Of a DNA stretch of 64,000 nt, positions 1 through 8,616 are shown piece by piece. The position numbers were made by a program, and so were the translations under genes. How positions within the stretch are numbered: the stretch's first letter is position 1; each line of letters starts with the position of its first letter. The stretch is from contig CAWAMN010000002.1 in NCBI GenBank assembly GCA_963783235.1, positions 1,426,001 through 1,490,000 on the forward strand. The letters are read 5' to 3'. The notes under the pieces were generated by a model. It did no database searches. It worked only from the letters and a program-made list of their open reading frames with translations, and was not told the origin of the DNA. The DNA is from Thiohalomonas sp963783235. GTDB lineage: Bacteria; Pseudomonadota; Gammaproteobacteria; Thiohalomonadales; Thiohalomonadaceae.

Positions 1-159
1 GGACTGATTGGTCGCCACCGCCACCCGAAAGCCGGCCTGATTGAGGCGTGCAATGGCCTCCGCACTGCCCGGGATCAGAACAAACTCTTCAGGCGACTTC
101 ACGTATTCGTCCGAGTCCCGATTGACGACCCCATCCCGATCGAGAATTACCAGCTTCAT
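1..159 (-). CDS. gmhB: D-glycero-beta-D-manno-heptose 1,7-bisphosphate 7-phosphatase, 5' part only
   Basis: Only the first 53 codons are in the window; the gene runs off the left edge. Read on the minus strand from the ATG at 159, the protein begins MKLVILDRDGVVN, the DxDGxxN motif I of HAD-family phosphatases, with the two Asp residues that form the phosphoaspartate and act as acid/base. It continues with an EEFVLIPGS stretch and VAVATNQS (motif II, Thr/Ser before the window edge), all typical of GmhB, which removes the 7-phosphate from heptose bisphosphate in LPS-core heptose synthesis in the cytoplasm. GmhB often lies next to glyS in gammaproteobacteria, as here. A related HAD histidinol-phosphatase-like function cannot be excluded from the N-terminus alone. 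Confidence 0.85.
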   Translation of the reverse strand, partial: MKLVILDRDGVVNRDSDEYVKSPEEFVLIPGSAEAIARLNQAGFRVAVATNQS

Positions 160-258
160 CGAATTAGCCCGAACAGCACGTGAATTCAATCCTCTCTCGT
201 GTCAAAAAATCCCCACTTGGGATCAATCCGATCGGCACCCCGGCCGACCGTTGGACGC

Positions 259-597
259 CTACTCCTGCCCCCGGAATTCGGATACCCGGATGCGCCCGTC
301 GATCATCTTCGATTTACGCTGCATCAGGGTCTCCATTTTTTCCCAAAACGCCTGTTTGAGGTCGAAATCCGCGGCGATTCCGGTGCCGATCAGGAGGATG
401 AAGAGATCGACCACCTCTTCCGCCAACTCCTCCCGGGGCTTGCCCTTGGTCACGCATTCGGCGATTTCGCCCAGCTCTTCGGTCATCAACGCAATGCGGT
501 AAGTGAGCTCTTCGCCGCCCGTGTTTTTGAAGTCGTGCTTGTCGTGAAACGCCTGCACGGCGGCGAGCATGGCATCGTAAGAGTCGCGCTGGTCCAT
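259..597 (-). CDS. MazG-like nucleotide pyrophosphohydrolase
   Basis: A protein of about 112 residues of the all-alpha NTP pyrophosphohydrolase (MazG/dUTPase-like) superfamily, which hydrolyses NTPs to NMP and pyrophosphate and is usually a house-cleaning enzyme. The metal-binding signature is visible as EELGEIAE followed about 15 residues later by EEVVD (EExxE...ExxD). I chose the ATG at 597 (MDQRDSYDAM) because family members begin near here; an in-frame extension to 654 only reads through the repeat upstream. The single short domain and helical content fit a homodimer rather than the two-domain E. coli MazG. It lies downstream of glyS on the same strand and may be cotranscribed. Substrate is unknown. 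Confidence 0.75.
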   Translation of the reverse strand: MDQRDSYDAMLAAVQAFHDKHDFKNTGGEELTYRIALMTEELGEIAECVTKGKPREELAEEVVDLFILLIGTGIAADFDLKQAFWEKMETLMQRKSKMIDGRIRVSEFRGQE

Positions 598-627
598 CGC
601 AATTTGCCTGTCTTCGGTTTTGATCTT

Positions 628-731
628 TAAACCATGAGGGCACGGAGTTTCCAAGCGATCCGCTTACGCGGGGAAACACCGAACGGCGGCCAGCTGTTAC
701 CTGAAGCCTCTGTGCTCTCTGTGGTAAAACC
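628..731. repeat. 9-mer inverted repeat between glyS and the MazG-like gene
   Basis: Left arm 628-650 and right arm 703-731 are imperfect inverted copies built from the ACCA-(C/T)-(G/A)AG-GCAC-(A/G)-GAG type motif. The same motif family recurs at 2840-2892 and 47882-47958. It fills the gap between glyS (stop at 733) and the pyrophosphohydrolase gene. Confidence 0.6.
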
Positions 732-732
732 C

Positions 733-2822
733 CTAACTCTGCAGCCGGGAAATGTCGGCCGCCCCGAGGAATAAGTCGCCGAGACGTTTGAGCAGTGCCA
801 AACGGTTTTCGCGCACCTTGGGGTCCTCGGCCATGACCATGACTTCATCGAAAAAGCGGTCGACCGTCGTCCGCAAGGCGGCCAGTCGCTTGAGCGCTTC
901 CTCATAACGGCGATCCGCGAATAGCGGACCCGCCTCGGTTGCGGCCGTCTCCACGGCACTCGCCAACTCTCTCTCTTCGGCTTCCTGCAGCCGGTCCAGG
1001 TCGATCCGGTCGGGAATGGATTGTTGAGCCTTCTTCAGGATGTTATGGATGCGCTTGTTCGCGGCAGCCAGCGCCTCGGCCTCGGGCAGTTCGCGGAAGG
1101 CACTGACCGCACGGATACGCTGGTCGAAATCGCGCGGGTTGGTCGGCCGACGGGCGAGCACGGCATCGAAGATGTCGTGGGCGATGCCCTGGTCCTGGTA
1201 GTAGGCGCGCAGGCGCTCCATCATGAAATCGAGCACCTGCGTGGCGGTATCGTCGGCCATGGCGATATCGGCATCGCGTAGTTGGCCGGTTGCCGTTTCG
1301 ACGAGCTCCGCCAGGTCGATATCGAGTTTGCGCTCGATGAGCGTCCTCAAGACGCCCAGCGAGGCGCGACGAAGACCAAAGGGATCCTTGGCGCCGGATG
1401 GCGGCTGACCGATGCCGAAGATGCCCACCAGCGTATCCAGCCGATCGGCGATGGCGACGGCCTGCCCGGTGGGCGTCGCCGGCAGTTCATCACCGGCGAA
1501 GCGCGGCATGTACTGTTCGTCCAGGGCCTGGGCGACTTCGTTGTCTTCACCGTCATGCTCGGCGTAGTAGCGGCCCATGAGCCCCTGAAGTTCAGGGAAC
1601 TCGTAGACCATCTCGGTCATCAGGTCGCACTTGGCGATCTGCGCCGCGCGCCGGGCCTTTTGCGTGTCGCCACCGATGCCTTCGGCGATTCGCTCGGCCA
1701 GGGCCATGACCCGTTGGCTTTTGTCGTACAGCGTGCCGAGCTTCTGCTGGAACACTATGCCCTTGAGGCTCTCTACGCGCTCACCCAGCGGCGTCTTGCG
1801 GTCCTGATTCCAGAAAAATTCCGCGTCGGTCAGGCGCGGCCGGATCACCCGTTCATTGCCGGCCCGCACCACTTCGGGGTTGGAGCTTTCGATGTTGCTG
1901 ATGGTGATGAAATGCGGCATCAGCCGCCCTTCGCCATCCACCACGTGAAAGTACTTCTGGTGCTCCTTCATGGCCGAGATCAGAGCACTCGGCGGGGACA
2001 TCCAGAAAGCGCTTCTCGAAATTGCCGATGACCGCGACCGGCCACTCCACCAACGCGCTGACCTCGTCCAGCAGGTCATCGTCGATGACCGCCTTGCCGC
2101 CCACCTCTTTGGCGGCTTCCAGCACCTGCCCCCGAATCGCCTCGCGCCGGGTCTCCAAATCGACGATCACCTTGCCTTCGGTTTCGAGCAGCGGTGCATA
2201 GGCCGCCGGCTCGCCGATGTAGAGCGGCTTGCCGTGATGGAAGCGGTGGCCCCGGGTCTCGCGGCCGGATCGGACGCAGAGGATCTCGGCATCGATGACC
2301 TCATCGCCGAACAGCAGCACCACCCAATGCACCGGTCGCACGAACTCCGCATCCGCGATCACCCCAGCGCATGCGCTTGGGAATCGGCAGCTTGTCGAGC
2401 GAGGCCTTCACAATCTCCGGAATCAGCTCAGCGGTGCTCTGTCCCTTTTCCATTGTGCGGAACACCAGCCAGGCGCCCTTGTTGGTTTCCAGCGTCTCCA
2501 GCTGGTCGGCGCTCGATGCCGCAGGAGCGCGCAAAGCCCTCGGGCCGCCTTGGTGGGTACACCCTGTTCGTCGAAGGCGGCATTGAGCGGCCGGACCTCG
2601 ACTTTCCACCGGCTTGTCCGCCTGCCCCACCGCCAAGCCCCCGATGAGCGACCGCCAGACCGGCGCGGAGTGGCGTAGCGTTTCAGGCGTCGGCCGGCTT
2701 CAGCTCCGCCTTCCGAGGCCCTCTTCGATGCCGCGGGCAAAGGCGTTGGACAGGGAGTCGAGCGCCTTGGGCGGCAGCTCTTCGGTTCCGATCTCGATCA
2801 GAAGATCGCTGGTTTCAGTCAT
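733..2822 (-). CDS. glyS: Glycyl-tRNA synthetase beta subunit, reading frame interrupted by about nine apparent frameshifts
   Basis: The translation follows GlyS from the ATG at 2822 (MTETSDLLIEIGTEELPPKAL) to the stop at 733, but only by switching frame about nine times, near 2717, 2686, 2656, 2646, 2592, 2536, 2507, 2361 and 1996. Downstream of about 1990 the last ~420 codons (SAMKEHQKYFHVV to the anticodon-binding/DALR-like C-terminus) are uninterrupted. Each break is a one-base gain or loss that restores family-typical residues, for example GEITPTGVGK-free glycyl segments such as DQLETLE and RMRWGD. GlyS with GlyQ forms the alpha2beta2 enzyme that charges tRNA-Gly. Since the gene is normally essential and conserved residues persist on both sides of every break, sequence error is more likely than a pseudogene. 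Confidence 0.8.
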
Positions 2823-2839
2823 GATTCCAGATTCGTCTT

Positions 2840-2892
2840 CAGCCACAGGGGCCAGAGTTCACAGAGCACTCCCGGTGCTCTCCGCGGTTTTA
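2840..2892. repeat. 9-mer inverted repeat between glyQ and glyS
   Basis: Left arm 2840-2869 (AGCCACAGGGGCC...) and right arm 2874-2892 (GGTGCTCTCCGCGGTTTTA) form an imperfect hairpin of the same family as 628-731 and 47882-47958. The glyQ stop codon (2890-2892) lies inside the right arm. Confidence 0.55.
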
Positions 2893-3814
2893 TTCCTTTC
2901 CGTCTTCAAGCATGGGGAAGCCCAAGGCCTCCCGCCGGTCGTAGTAGGCCTGGGCCACCGCCCGGGCCAGGGTACGCACGCGCAGGATGTAGCGCTGGCG
3001 CTCGGTCACGGAAATGGCGTGGCGGGCATCCAGCAGGTTGAAGGTGTGCGAGGCCTTCAGCACCATTTCGTAGGCCGGCAGCGGCAGGCCGGCCTCGATC
3101 AGCCGCTGGCTCTCCTTCTCATGCACGTCGAAATGGCCGAACAGGGACTCCACATCCGCCTGCTCGAAGTTGTAGGTGGACATCTCCACTTCGTTCTGGT
3201 GGAACACATCGCCGTAGGTCACCTTGCCCAGACGGGCCGTCGGTCCAGACCAGGTCGAAGACGCTGTCCACGCCCTGCAGGTACATGGCGATGCGCTCGA
3301 GGCCGTAGGTGATCTCGCCGGTGACCGGGTAGCACTCCAGGCCGCCGACCTGCTGGAAGTAGGTGAACTGGGTGACTTCCATGCCGTTGAGCCAGACCTC
3401 CCAGCCGAGACCCCAGGCGCCCAGGGTGGGCGATTCCCAGTTGTCCTCGACAAAGCGGATATCGTGCTCCAGCGGGTCGATGCCCAGCGCCCGCAGGGAA
3501 TCCAGATAGAGCTCCTGGATTTGTCAGCGGCGAAGGCTTGAGGACCACCTGAAACTGGTAATAGTGCTGCAGGCGGTTGGGGTTCTCGCCGTAGCGGCCA
3601 TCGGTGGGACGGCGCCAGGGCTGGACATAGGCGGCGTTCCAGGTTCCGGGCCGATGGCGCGCAGGAAGGTGGCGGGGTGGAAGGTGCCGGCGCCCACCTC
3701 CATATCGAAGGGCTGCAGAACGACGCACCCTTGCTGGGCCCAGTAATCCTGCAGGGTCAGTATCAGCCCCTGAAAGGTCGAAACATCCTTGGCGGAAACG
3801 TTGTCGGTGCTCAA
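2890..3814 (-). CDS. glyQ: Glycyl-tRNA synthetase alpha subunit, interrupted by three apparent frameshifts
   Basis: Clear GlyQ similarity along the whole length: TFQGLILTLQDYWAQQGC near the start, NPNRLQHYYQFQVV, then GAWGLGWEVWLNG, QVGGLECYPVTGEITYGLER, DVFHQNEVE and a C-terminal SVTERQRYILRVR helix. Three frame changes are needed: a missing base near 3645 (GPEP|WNAAY), a net one-base gain near 3525, and an extra base near 3235 (WTDGP|LGK). No ATG is available; TTG at 3814 has an AAGG about nine bases upstream, and TTG at 3823 is an alternative. GlyQ carries the catalytic class II core that makes glycyl-adenylate. glyS follows directly on the same strand. Confidence 0.8.
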
Positions 3815-4104
3815 AAGAACCAACCTTTTCTAGATAGCGATGGTCGAAAACGGATCAGCCGGATTGAACTCCGCCGGTTGAACCGGACTCCGAATGGAAA
3901 CGCCCATTATAACTGGGCCTTATTCCGGATCACAGGCAGCAGCGCGCCAGGGCGATCGGGACCGCTGCGATTTCGACTCCGGTAGCGGCATCCGGCCGCG
4001 AGTCGCTGCGGGCAGGAAACCGTACGCCAAGATGTCGCCTGTCACGATGCCGGTTCTGATAAAATGCCCCATCTTTCCCCCAGTCGGTCGTGTTTTTGGT
4101 GAGT

Positions 4105-5151
4105 ATGCAGCATAAGCAGCGCAAAGCCGTCGCCTTGGTCTCGGGCGGCCTGGATTCCATGCTGGCGGCGAAGGTCATCCAGGAACAGGGTGTCCACGTC
4201 GAAGGCATCAACTTCTTCACCGGGTTCTGCGTGGAGGGCCACACCCACGCCATCCGCAAGAAAGACCAGGCCAAGCCGAAGCGCAACAACGCCTTGTGGG
4301 TAGCGGAGCAGCTCGGCATGAAGCTGCATATCGTCGACATCGTGGAGGAGTACAAAGAAGTCCTCTTTCATCCCAAACACGGTTACGGCGCCAATCTCAA
4401 TCCCTGCCTCGACTGCAAGATCTTCATGGTCAAGAAGGCCCTGGAGTGGATGGACAAGCACGACTTCGATTTCATCATCACCGGCGAGGTGGTGGGCCAA
4501 CGACCCAAATCCCAGCGCGCCGATACCATGCCCGTGGTGGCCAATGAATCCGGTGCCGAGGACCGGCTGCTGCGTCCGCTGTGCGCCCACAATCTGCCTC
4601 CCACCCTGCCGGAGCGCGAGGGTTGGGTGGAACGCGAAAAGCTCTTCGGTTTTTCCGGCCGCACCCGCAAGCCGCAGATCGCCTTGGCCCGGCAGTTCGG
4701 GTTCGAGGATTGGGCCACACCCGCTGGCGGGTGCTGTTTCCTGACCGATGAGGTCTATTCGCGCAAGTTGGCGGATCTGTGGCAGGCGCGCGGACACCGC
4801 GAGTACGAATTGGACGACATCATGCTGCTGAAAGTGGGTCGCCACATCAGGCCCGCCCCGAATTACAAACTGATCGTCGGCCGCGAGGATGGCGAAAACC
4901 AGTTCCTGGAGGGCTACCGCAAACAGTTCACGGCCCTGCGCACCGTAAGTTGTCCGGGGCCGCTGGTATTGGTGGATGGTGATCCAAGCGAGGACGACTT
5001 GGCGTTGGCGGCCCGCATAACCGCCCGCTACTCCAAAGACCGAATGGCTGAATTGGTGACGATCTCGGTGACGCCGCCCGGCGTGGAGACGCGGGAGATC
5101 GAGGTCGCCCCCCTGCCTCCCCATGAGGTGCGCGATGAATGGATGGTTTAA
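4105..5151 (+). CDS. PP-loop ATPase, MnmA/ThiI-like sulfurtransferase family with C-terminal NFACT-R-like (DUF814) domain
   Basis: A 348-residue protein. The N-terminal ATP-pyrophosphatase domain has the PP-loop SGGLDSMLAA near residue 15, and a CLDCK pair near residue 95 plus a GGCC motif near residue 210, cysteines typical of thiolating enzymes that carry persulfide or a metal cluster. The C-terminal ~100 residues (LLKVGRHIR, IVGREDGEN) resemble the NFACT-R/DUF814 domain seen in such proteins. The family is often annotated as a tRNA thiouridylate methyltransferase, but this is not the canonical MnmA. ATG 4105 was chosen because a GGTGAG sequence precedes it; GTG 4090 is an alternative. tusA and a CDF exporter follow, suggesting a TusA-fed sulfur-transfer reaction. 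Target RNA or metabolite is unknown. Confidence 0.7.
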   Translation: MQHKQRKAVALVSGGLDSMLAAKVIQEQGVHVEGINFFTGFCVEGHTHAIRKKDQAKPKRNNALWVAEQLGMKLHIVDIVEEYKEVLFHPKHGYGANLNPCLDCKIFMVKKALEWMDKHDFDFIITGEVVGQRPKSQRADTMPVVANESGAEDRLLRPLCAHNLPPTLPEREGWVEREKLFGFSGRTRKPQIALARQFGFEDWATPAGGCCFLTDEVYSRKLADLWQARGHREYELDDIMLLKVGRHIRPAPNYKLIVGREDGENQFLEGYRKQFTALRTVSCPGPLVLVDGDPSEDDLALAARITARYSKDRMAELVTISVTPPGVETREIEVAPLPPHEVRDEWMV

Positions 5152-5171
5152 GTGGCAAGTAGAGGGGATTG

Positions 5172-5234
5172 GTAGGAGCGGCGCGTCGCCGCGATTATCG
5201 CCCATCAAGAAATCGCCCCGACGCGGGGCTCCTT
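5172..5234. repeat. REP-like inverted pair (dispersed copy 1)
   Basis: GTAGGAGCGGCGCGTCGCCG at 5172 onward is a self-complementary hairpin; a second arm, ATCGCCCCGACGCGGGGCTCC at 5212-5234, is another hairpin in inverted orientation. An almost identical pair occurs at 36740-36810. It lies between the PP-loop gene and tusA. Confidence 0.75.
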
Positions 5235-5297
5235 CATTACAGATCACCGGGAGGTGGCGGCGGTTGTCGCGCTGACCGTTTGCACGGACAATCACCC

Positions 5298-5325
5298 CTA
5301 GCTACTCGCCACTAGCCACTCGCAA
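5298..5325. repeat. Short heptanucleotide array abutting tusA
   Basis: Four consecutive 7-mers, CTAGCTA, CTCGCCA, CTAGCCA and CTCGCAA, end five bases before the tusA ATG. They belong to the same heptad family as the long arrays at 8473-8826. They occupy the position where a Shine-Dalgarno sequence would be expected, and none is visible. Confidence 0.7.
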
Positions 5326-5330
5326 CTACG

Positions 5331-5558
5331 ATGAAACACACCCTCGATGCCCGCCGACTGCTCTGTCCGATGCCCGTGATCCGCACCCAGGATCGCATTG
5401 CGGAGCTGCGACCCGGCGATATCCTCGAGGTGGTCTCCACCGACCCGGGGGCGCTCAACGACATCCCGTCCTGGTGTCGTATCAACGGGCACAAGGTCCT
5501 GGCCCAGCGCGAAGAGCGCGGCGAAGTGGTAATCGATATAGAGGTGGGTGATGGGTAG
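5331..5558 (+). CDS. tusA: TusA-family sulfur carrier protein
   Basis: A 75-residue protein with the TusA/SirA signature CPMPVIR, in which Cys12 carries persulfide sulfur. TusA relays sulfur from cysteine desulfurase to tRNA thiolation, and in sulfur oxidisers to Dsr/Hdr-type cytoplasmic pathways. Length and the beta-alpha-beta-alpha-beta-beta pattern match the family. It is preceded by heptad repeats rather than a recognisable ribosome-binding site, and its stop overlaps the start of the following CDF gene, so translational coupling is likely. The PP-loop sulfurtransferase-like gene upstream is a plausible partner. Confidence 0.88.
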   Translation: MKHTLDARRLLCPMPVIRTQDRIAELRPGDILEVVSTDPGALNDIPSWCRINGHKVLAQREERGEVVIDIEVGDG

Positions 5559-6732
5559 TAACCACGACCATCACTACCACGCCATACCGGACACCCCCGA
5601 CAGCGAGGCCCGCTTCCAGGCCACCCGCCGGGTGACCATCGTCGGCGCGGTGGTCAACCTGCTGCTCGCTATCGGCAAAACGGTCCTGGGCGTGCTCGGC
5701 AACTCGCAGGCGTTGGTCGCCGACGGCGTCCACTCCCTCTCGGATCTGGTAACCGATGCCATGGTCCTGGTCGCCTCCAAACACGGCAGCAAGGAGGCCG
5801 ATGCCGATCACCCCTATGGCCACGCCCGTATCGAGACGGCGATGACGGTGGGCCTTGGTGCCGTTCTGATTGTGGTGGCGGCGGGCATCAGCATCGATGC
5901 CGTCGAGCGTCTTTTCAATCCTGAAAAACTCCTGCACCCCGGCCCGCTGGCGCTGGTGGCCGCATTGCTGTCGGTGCTCGCCAATGAAGGACTGTTCCGT
6001 TATACACTGCGCGTGGCCCGTCAGGTCCGTTCCAACCTGCTGAAGGCCAATGCCTGGCACCACCGTTCCGACGCCCTCTCTTCGGTCGTCGTAATTGTGG
6101 GCGTTGGCGGCACCATGGCGGGTCTGGATTACCTCGATGCCATCGCCGCCGTCGGGGTGGCGTTGATGGTGGCGAAAATCGGCTGGGACCTGGCTTGGCA
6201 CAGCCTGCGCGAACTGGTGGACACCGGACTCGATCCCGAGACGGTGGAGGCCATCCGTACCGAATTGAAGGAGGTCGATGGGGTACACTCCGTCCACGAA
6301 CTGCGAACCCGGCGCATGGGAGCGGACGCATTGGTGGATGTGCATGTGCTCGTCGACCCCGAGTTGAGCGTCTCCGAAGGGCACCACATCAGTGAGACCG
6401 CCCGCGCGCGGTTGATGGGCCGGTTCGATGAGGTCCAGGACGTTCTCGTGCATATCGACCCGGAAGACGACGAAGCGAGTCGGCCGAGTGTCGGTCTCCC
6501 CTCCCGGCAGTCACTTCTCGATGACTTGGGTCCGCGCTGGACAGAGATACTCGGGGCAGGGGTGAAGGTGAAAAAAGTGACCATTCACTATCTGGATGGA
6601 CAGATCCGAATGGAGCTTTTGCTTCCACTCGATGTTCTTGAGACGCACTCCGCCGAATCACTGCAAAGCGCCCTGGCGGCCAGTGCCGAGGGGCGCGACG
6701 AAGTGGCTCTGGTGAAGGTTTATTTCGCCTGA
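5551..6732 (+). CDS. Cation diffusion facilitator (CDF) metal exporter
   Basis: A 393-residue inner-membrane protein with a His-rich N-terminus (HDHHYH at residues 5-10), six predicted membrane segments up to about residue 215 and a cytoplasmic ferredoxin-like C-terminal domain. The metal site is visible as ADGVHSLSD (His61 and Asp65) in TM2 and AWHHRSD in TM5. Family members export Zn2+, Fe2+, Co2+ or Mn2+ against protons. A further ~75 residues beyond the standard C-terminal domain, from about residue 315, look like a second small alpha/beta domain. ATG 5551 overlaps the tusA stop and has GAGGTG just upstream; GTG 5548 is possible. Metal specificity is not evident. Confidence 0.87.
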   Translation: MGSNHDHHYHAIPDTPDSEARFQATRRVTIVGAVVNLLLAIGKTVLGVLGNSQALVADGVHSLSDLVTDAMVLVASKHGSKEADADHPYGHARIETAMTVGLGAVLIVVAAGISIDAVERLFNPEKLLHPGPLALVAALLSVLANEGLFRYTLRVARQVRSNLLKANAWHHRSDALSSVVVIVGVGGTMAGLDYLDAIAAVGVALMVAKIGWDLAWHSLRELVDTGLDPETVEAIRTELKEVDGVHSVHELRTRRMGADALVDVHVLVDPELSVSEGHHISETARARLMGRFDEVQDVLVHIDPEDDEASRPSVGLPSRQSLLDDLGPRWTEILGAGVKVKKVTIHYLDGQIRMELLLPLDVLETHSAESLQSALAASAEGRDEVALVKVYFA

Positions 6733-6733
6733 T

Positions 6734-6778
6734 GCACGCCATTGGTGCAGCGGGCCAATCTGCGCACCAAATTGGTGC
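6734..6778. promoter_or_regulatory. Paired NtrC operator (enhancer) sites upstream of glnA
   Basis: GCACC-AAATT-GGTGC at 6764-6778 is a perfect match to the NtrC dyad GCACC-N5-GGTGC, and GCACG-CCATT-GGTGC at 6734-6748 differs by one base. Their starts are exactly 30 bp apart, about three helical turns, as in known glnA enhancers, and they lie about 80 and 110 bp upstream of the sigma-54 -24 element. Confidence 0.85.
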
Positions 6779-6843
6779 GCTCATGGGCGGTGAAAGCCGC
6801 CTCAGAGGAGTGGATTACCTTAGATTTCGGCAGGTTACGTCAC

Positions 6844-6859
6844 TGGCACGCTTCCTGCT
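6844..6859 (+). promoter_or_regulatory. Sigma-54 promoter of glnA
   Basis: TGGCACG-CTTC-CTGCT contains the -24 GG and -12 GC exactly 10 bp apart and matches the consensus TGGCACR-N4-TTGCW at all but one fixed position. Transcription would start near 6870, leaving a leader of about 120 bases before glnA. Confidence 0.85.
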
Positions 6860-6991
6860 CGATAGCACACAACTTTATTTTGTGCCCGCTTCGGCGTCTG
6901 TCGGGTTACGGCGTCCCCCGCAACTGGGGACCATAAGCCGACAGGCTCTTAACGGGCTTCGTTCGAGACTGAATCAACTGGAGGCACCCGG

Positions 6992-8401
6992 ATGTCCGCT
7001 GACAACGTGATGAAACTTATTAAGGACAGTGGCGCGAAATTCTTCGACTTTCGCTTCACCGACAGCCACGGCAAGCAGCAGCATGTAACCATTCCCACCC
7101 ATCAGGTCGACGAAGACACCTTTGCCGACGGCCAGATGTTCGACGGCTCGTCGATCGCCGGCTGGAAGGGCATCAACGATTCCGACATGATTCTGATGCC
7201 CGACACCGAGACGGCCATGCTCGATCCCTTCACCGACGAGCCTACCATCAACATCACCTGCGACATCGTCGAGCCCACGACCATGCAGGGCTACGAGCGC
7301 GACCCGCGTTCGGTCGCCGGCCGTGCCGAGGAGTACCTGAAGTCGACCGGTATCGGCGATAAGGCCCTGTTCGGCCCCGAGCCTGAGTTTTTCATTCTGG
7401 ATGATGTGCGTTGGGGCTCCGATGTCTCCGGCTCTTTCGTAAAGATCGACTCCGAAGAGGCCACCTGGAACTCCGAGCGTGTCTACACCGACGGCAACAT
7501 GGGCCACCGTCCGAAGATCAAGGGTGGCTACTTCCCGGTGCCGCCGGTTGATTCCCTGAACGACATTCGCGGCGCGATGTGCCTGGCCATGGAGGAGATG
7601 GGCCTCGAGGTCGAGGTGCACCACCACGAGGTAGCCACCGCCGGGCAGTGCGAGATCGGCGTCGGCGCCAATACGCTGATCAAGAAGGCCGATGAGGTGC
7701 AGACCCTCAAGTACTGCGTCCACAATGTCGCCCACAGCTACGGCAAGACCGCCACCTTCATGCCCAAGCCCATCGTCGGCGACAACGGCTCGGGTATGCA
7801 CGTTCACCAGTCGATCGTGAAGAATGGCGAAAACATCATGGCGGGCAACGAGTACGGCGGTCTTTCAGAGACGGCCCTGTACTACATCGGCGGCATCATC
7901 AAGCACGCCCGTGCCCTGAACGCCTTCACCAACTCGTCAACCAACTCCTACAAGCGTCTGGTTCCCGGTTTCGAGGCCCCGGTCATGCTGGCCTACTCCG
8001 CCCGCAACCGTTCCGCTTCGATCCGCATCCCGTACGTCGCCAATCCGAAGGGCCGGCGCATTGAGGTCCGCTTCCCTGACCCGACCGCCAACCCCTACCT
8101 GGCCTTCGCTGCGATGCTCATGGCCGGTATCGATGGCATCCAGAACAAGATCCATCCGGGCGATGCCATGGACAAGGACCTCTACGACCTGCCGGCCGAA
8201 GAGGCGAAGGATATCCCGACGGTTTGCCACTCCCTCGACCAGGCCCTCGAGGCGCTCTGGGCGGACCGCGAGTTCCTCACCGCCGGCGGCGTCTTCACGG
8301 ACGACATGATTGAAGCCTTCATCGACCTGAAGATGGAAGAGGTCACCCGCCTGCGGATGACCACCCATCCGGTCGAGTTCGATATGTACTACAGCGTCTA
8401 G
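6992..8401 (+). CDS. glnA: Glutamine synthetase, type I
   Basis: A 469-residue enzyme that makes glutamine from glutamate, ammonia and ATP as a cytoplasmic dodecamer. The N-terminal beta-grasp contains FDGSSIAGWKGI, the catalytic barrel has NGSGMHVHQS and the C-terminal part has NRSASIRIP. Tyr398 in DLYDLPAEE is the adenylylation site of the beta subtype controlled by GlnE. Length matches E. coli GlnA (469). A GGAG lies about ten bases before the ATG. NtrC sites and a sigma-54 promoter upstream, a strong terminator downstream and ntrBC nearby all indicate nitrogen-regulated expression. No anomaly in the sequence. Confidence 0.98.
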   Translation: MSADNVMKLIKDSGAKFFDFRFTDSHGKQQHVTIPTHQVDEDTFADGQMFDGSSIAGWKGINDSDMILMPDTETAMLDPFTDEPTINITCDIVEPTTMQGYERDPRSVAGRAEEYLKSTGIGDKALFGPEPEFFILDDVRWGSDVSGSFVKIDSEEATWNSERVYTDGNMGHRPKIKGGYFPVPPVDSLNDIRGAMCLAMEEMGLEVEVHHHEVATAGQCEIGVGANTLIKKADEVQTLKYCVHNVAHSYGKTATFMPKPIVGDNGSGMHVHQSIVKNGENIMAGNEYGGLSETALYYIGGIIKHARALNAFTNSSTNSYKRLVPGFEAPVMLAYSARNRSASIRIPYVANPKGRRIEVRFPDPTANPYLAFAAMLMAGIDGIQNKIHPGDAMDKDLYDLPAEEAKDIPTVCHSLDQALEALWADREFLTAGGVFTDDMIEAFIDLKMEEVTRLRMTTHPVEFDMYYSV

Positions 8402-8436
8402 CCGCCTCCCCACCGGGATTGGCTTTGCTCCGACGG

Positions 8437-8470
8437 AAAACGCCCCCGACCAGCGGGGGCGTTTTTTTTT
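8437..8470 (+). terminator. Rho-independent terminator of glnA
   Basis: The stem ACGCCCCCG / CGGGGGCGT with a short ACCAG-type loop is followed by a run of nine T residues (8462-8470), 36 bp after the glnA stop. Confidence 0.93.
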
Positions 8471-8471
8471 G

Positions 8472-8591
<120 letters not shown>

Positions 8592-8616
8592 GGAACTGCC
8601 AGTAGGTACGAGCCAC

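Noticed and set aside
1282..2031. Plus-strand ORF of 249 codons opposite glyS
   Set aside because: Antisense to clear GlyS coding sequence and without family motifs; high GC makes such shadow frames common here, as also opposite ubiB, hslU, gpmI and the flotillin gene.
4042..5295. Minus-strand ORF of 417 codons opposite the PP-loop gene
   Set aside because: It mirrors the PP-loop frame throughout; the plus strand has intact SGGLDS and cysteine motifs and proper context.
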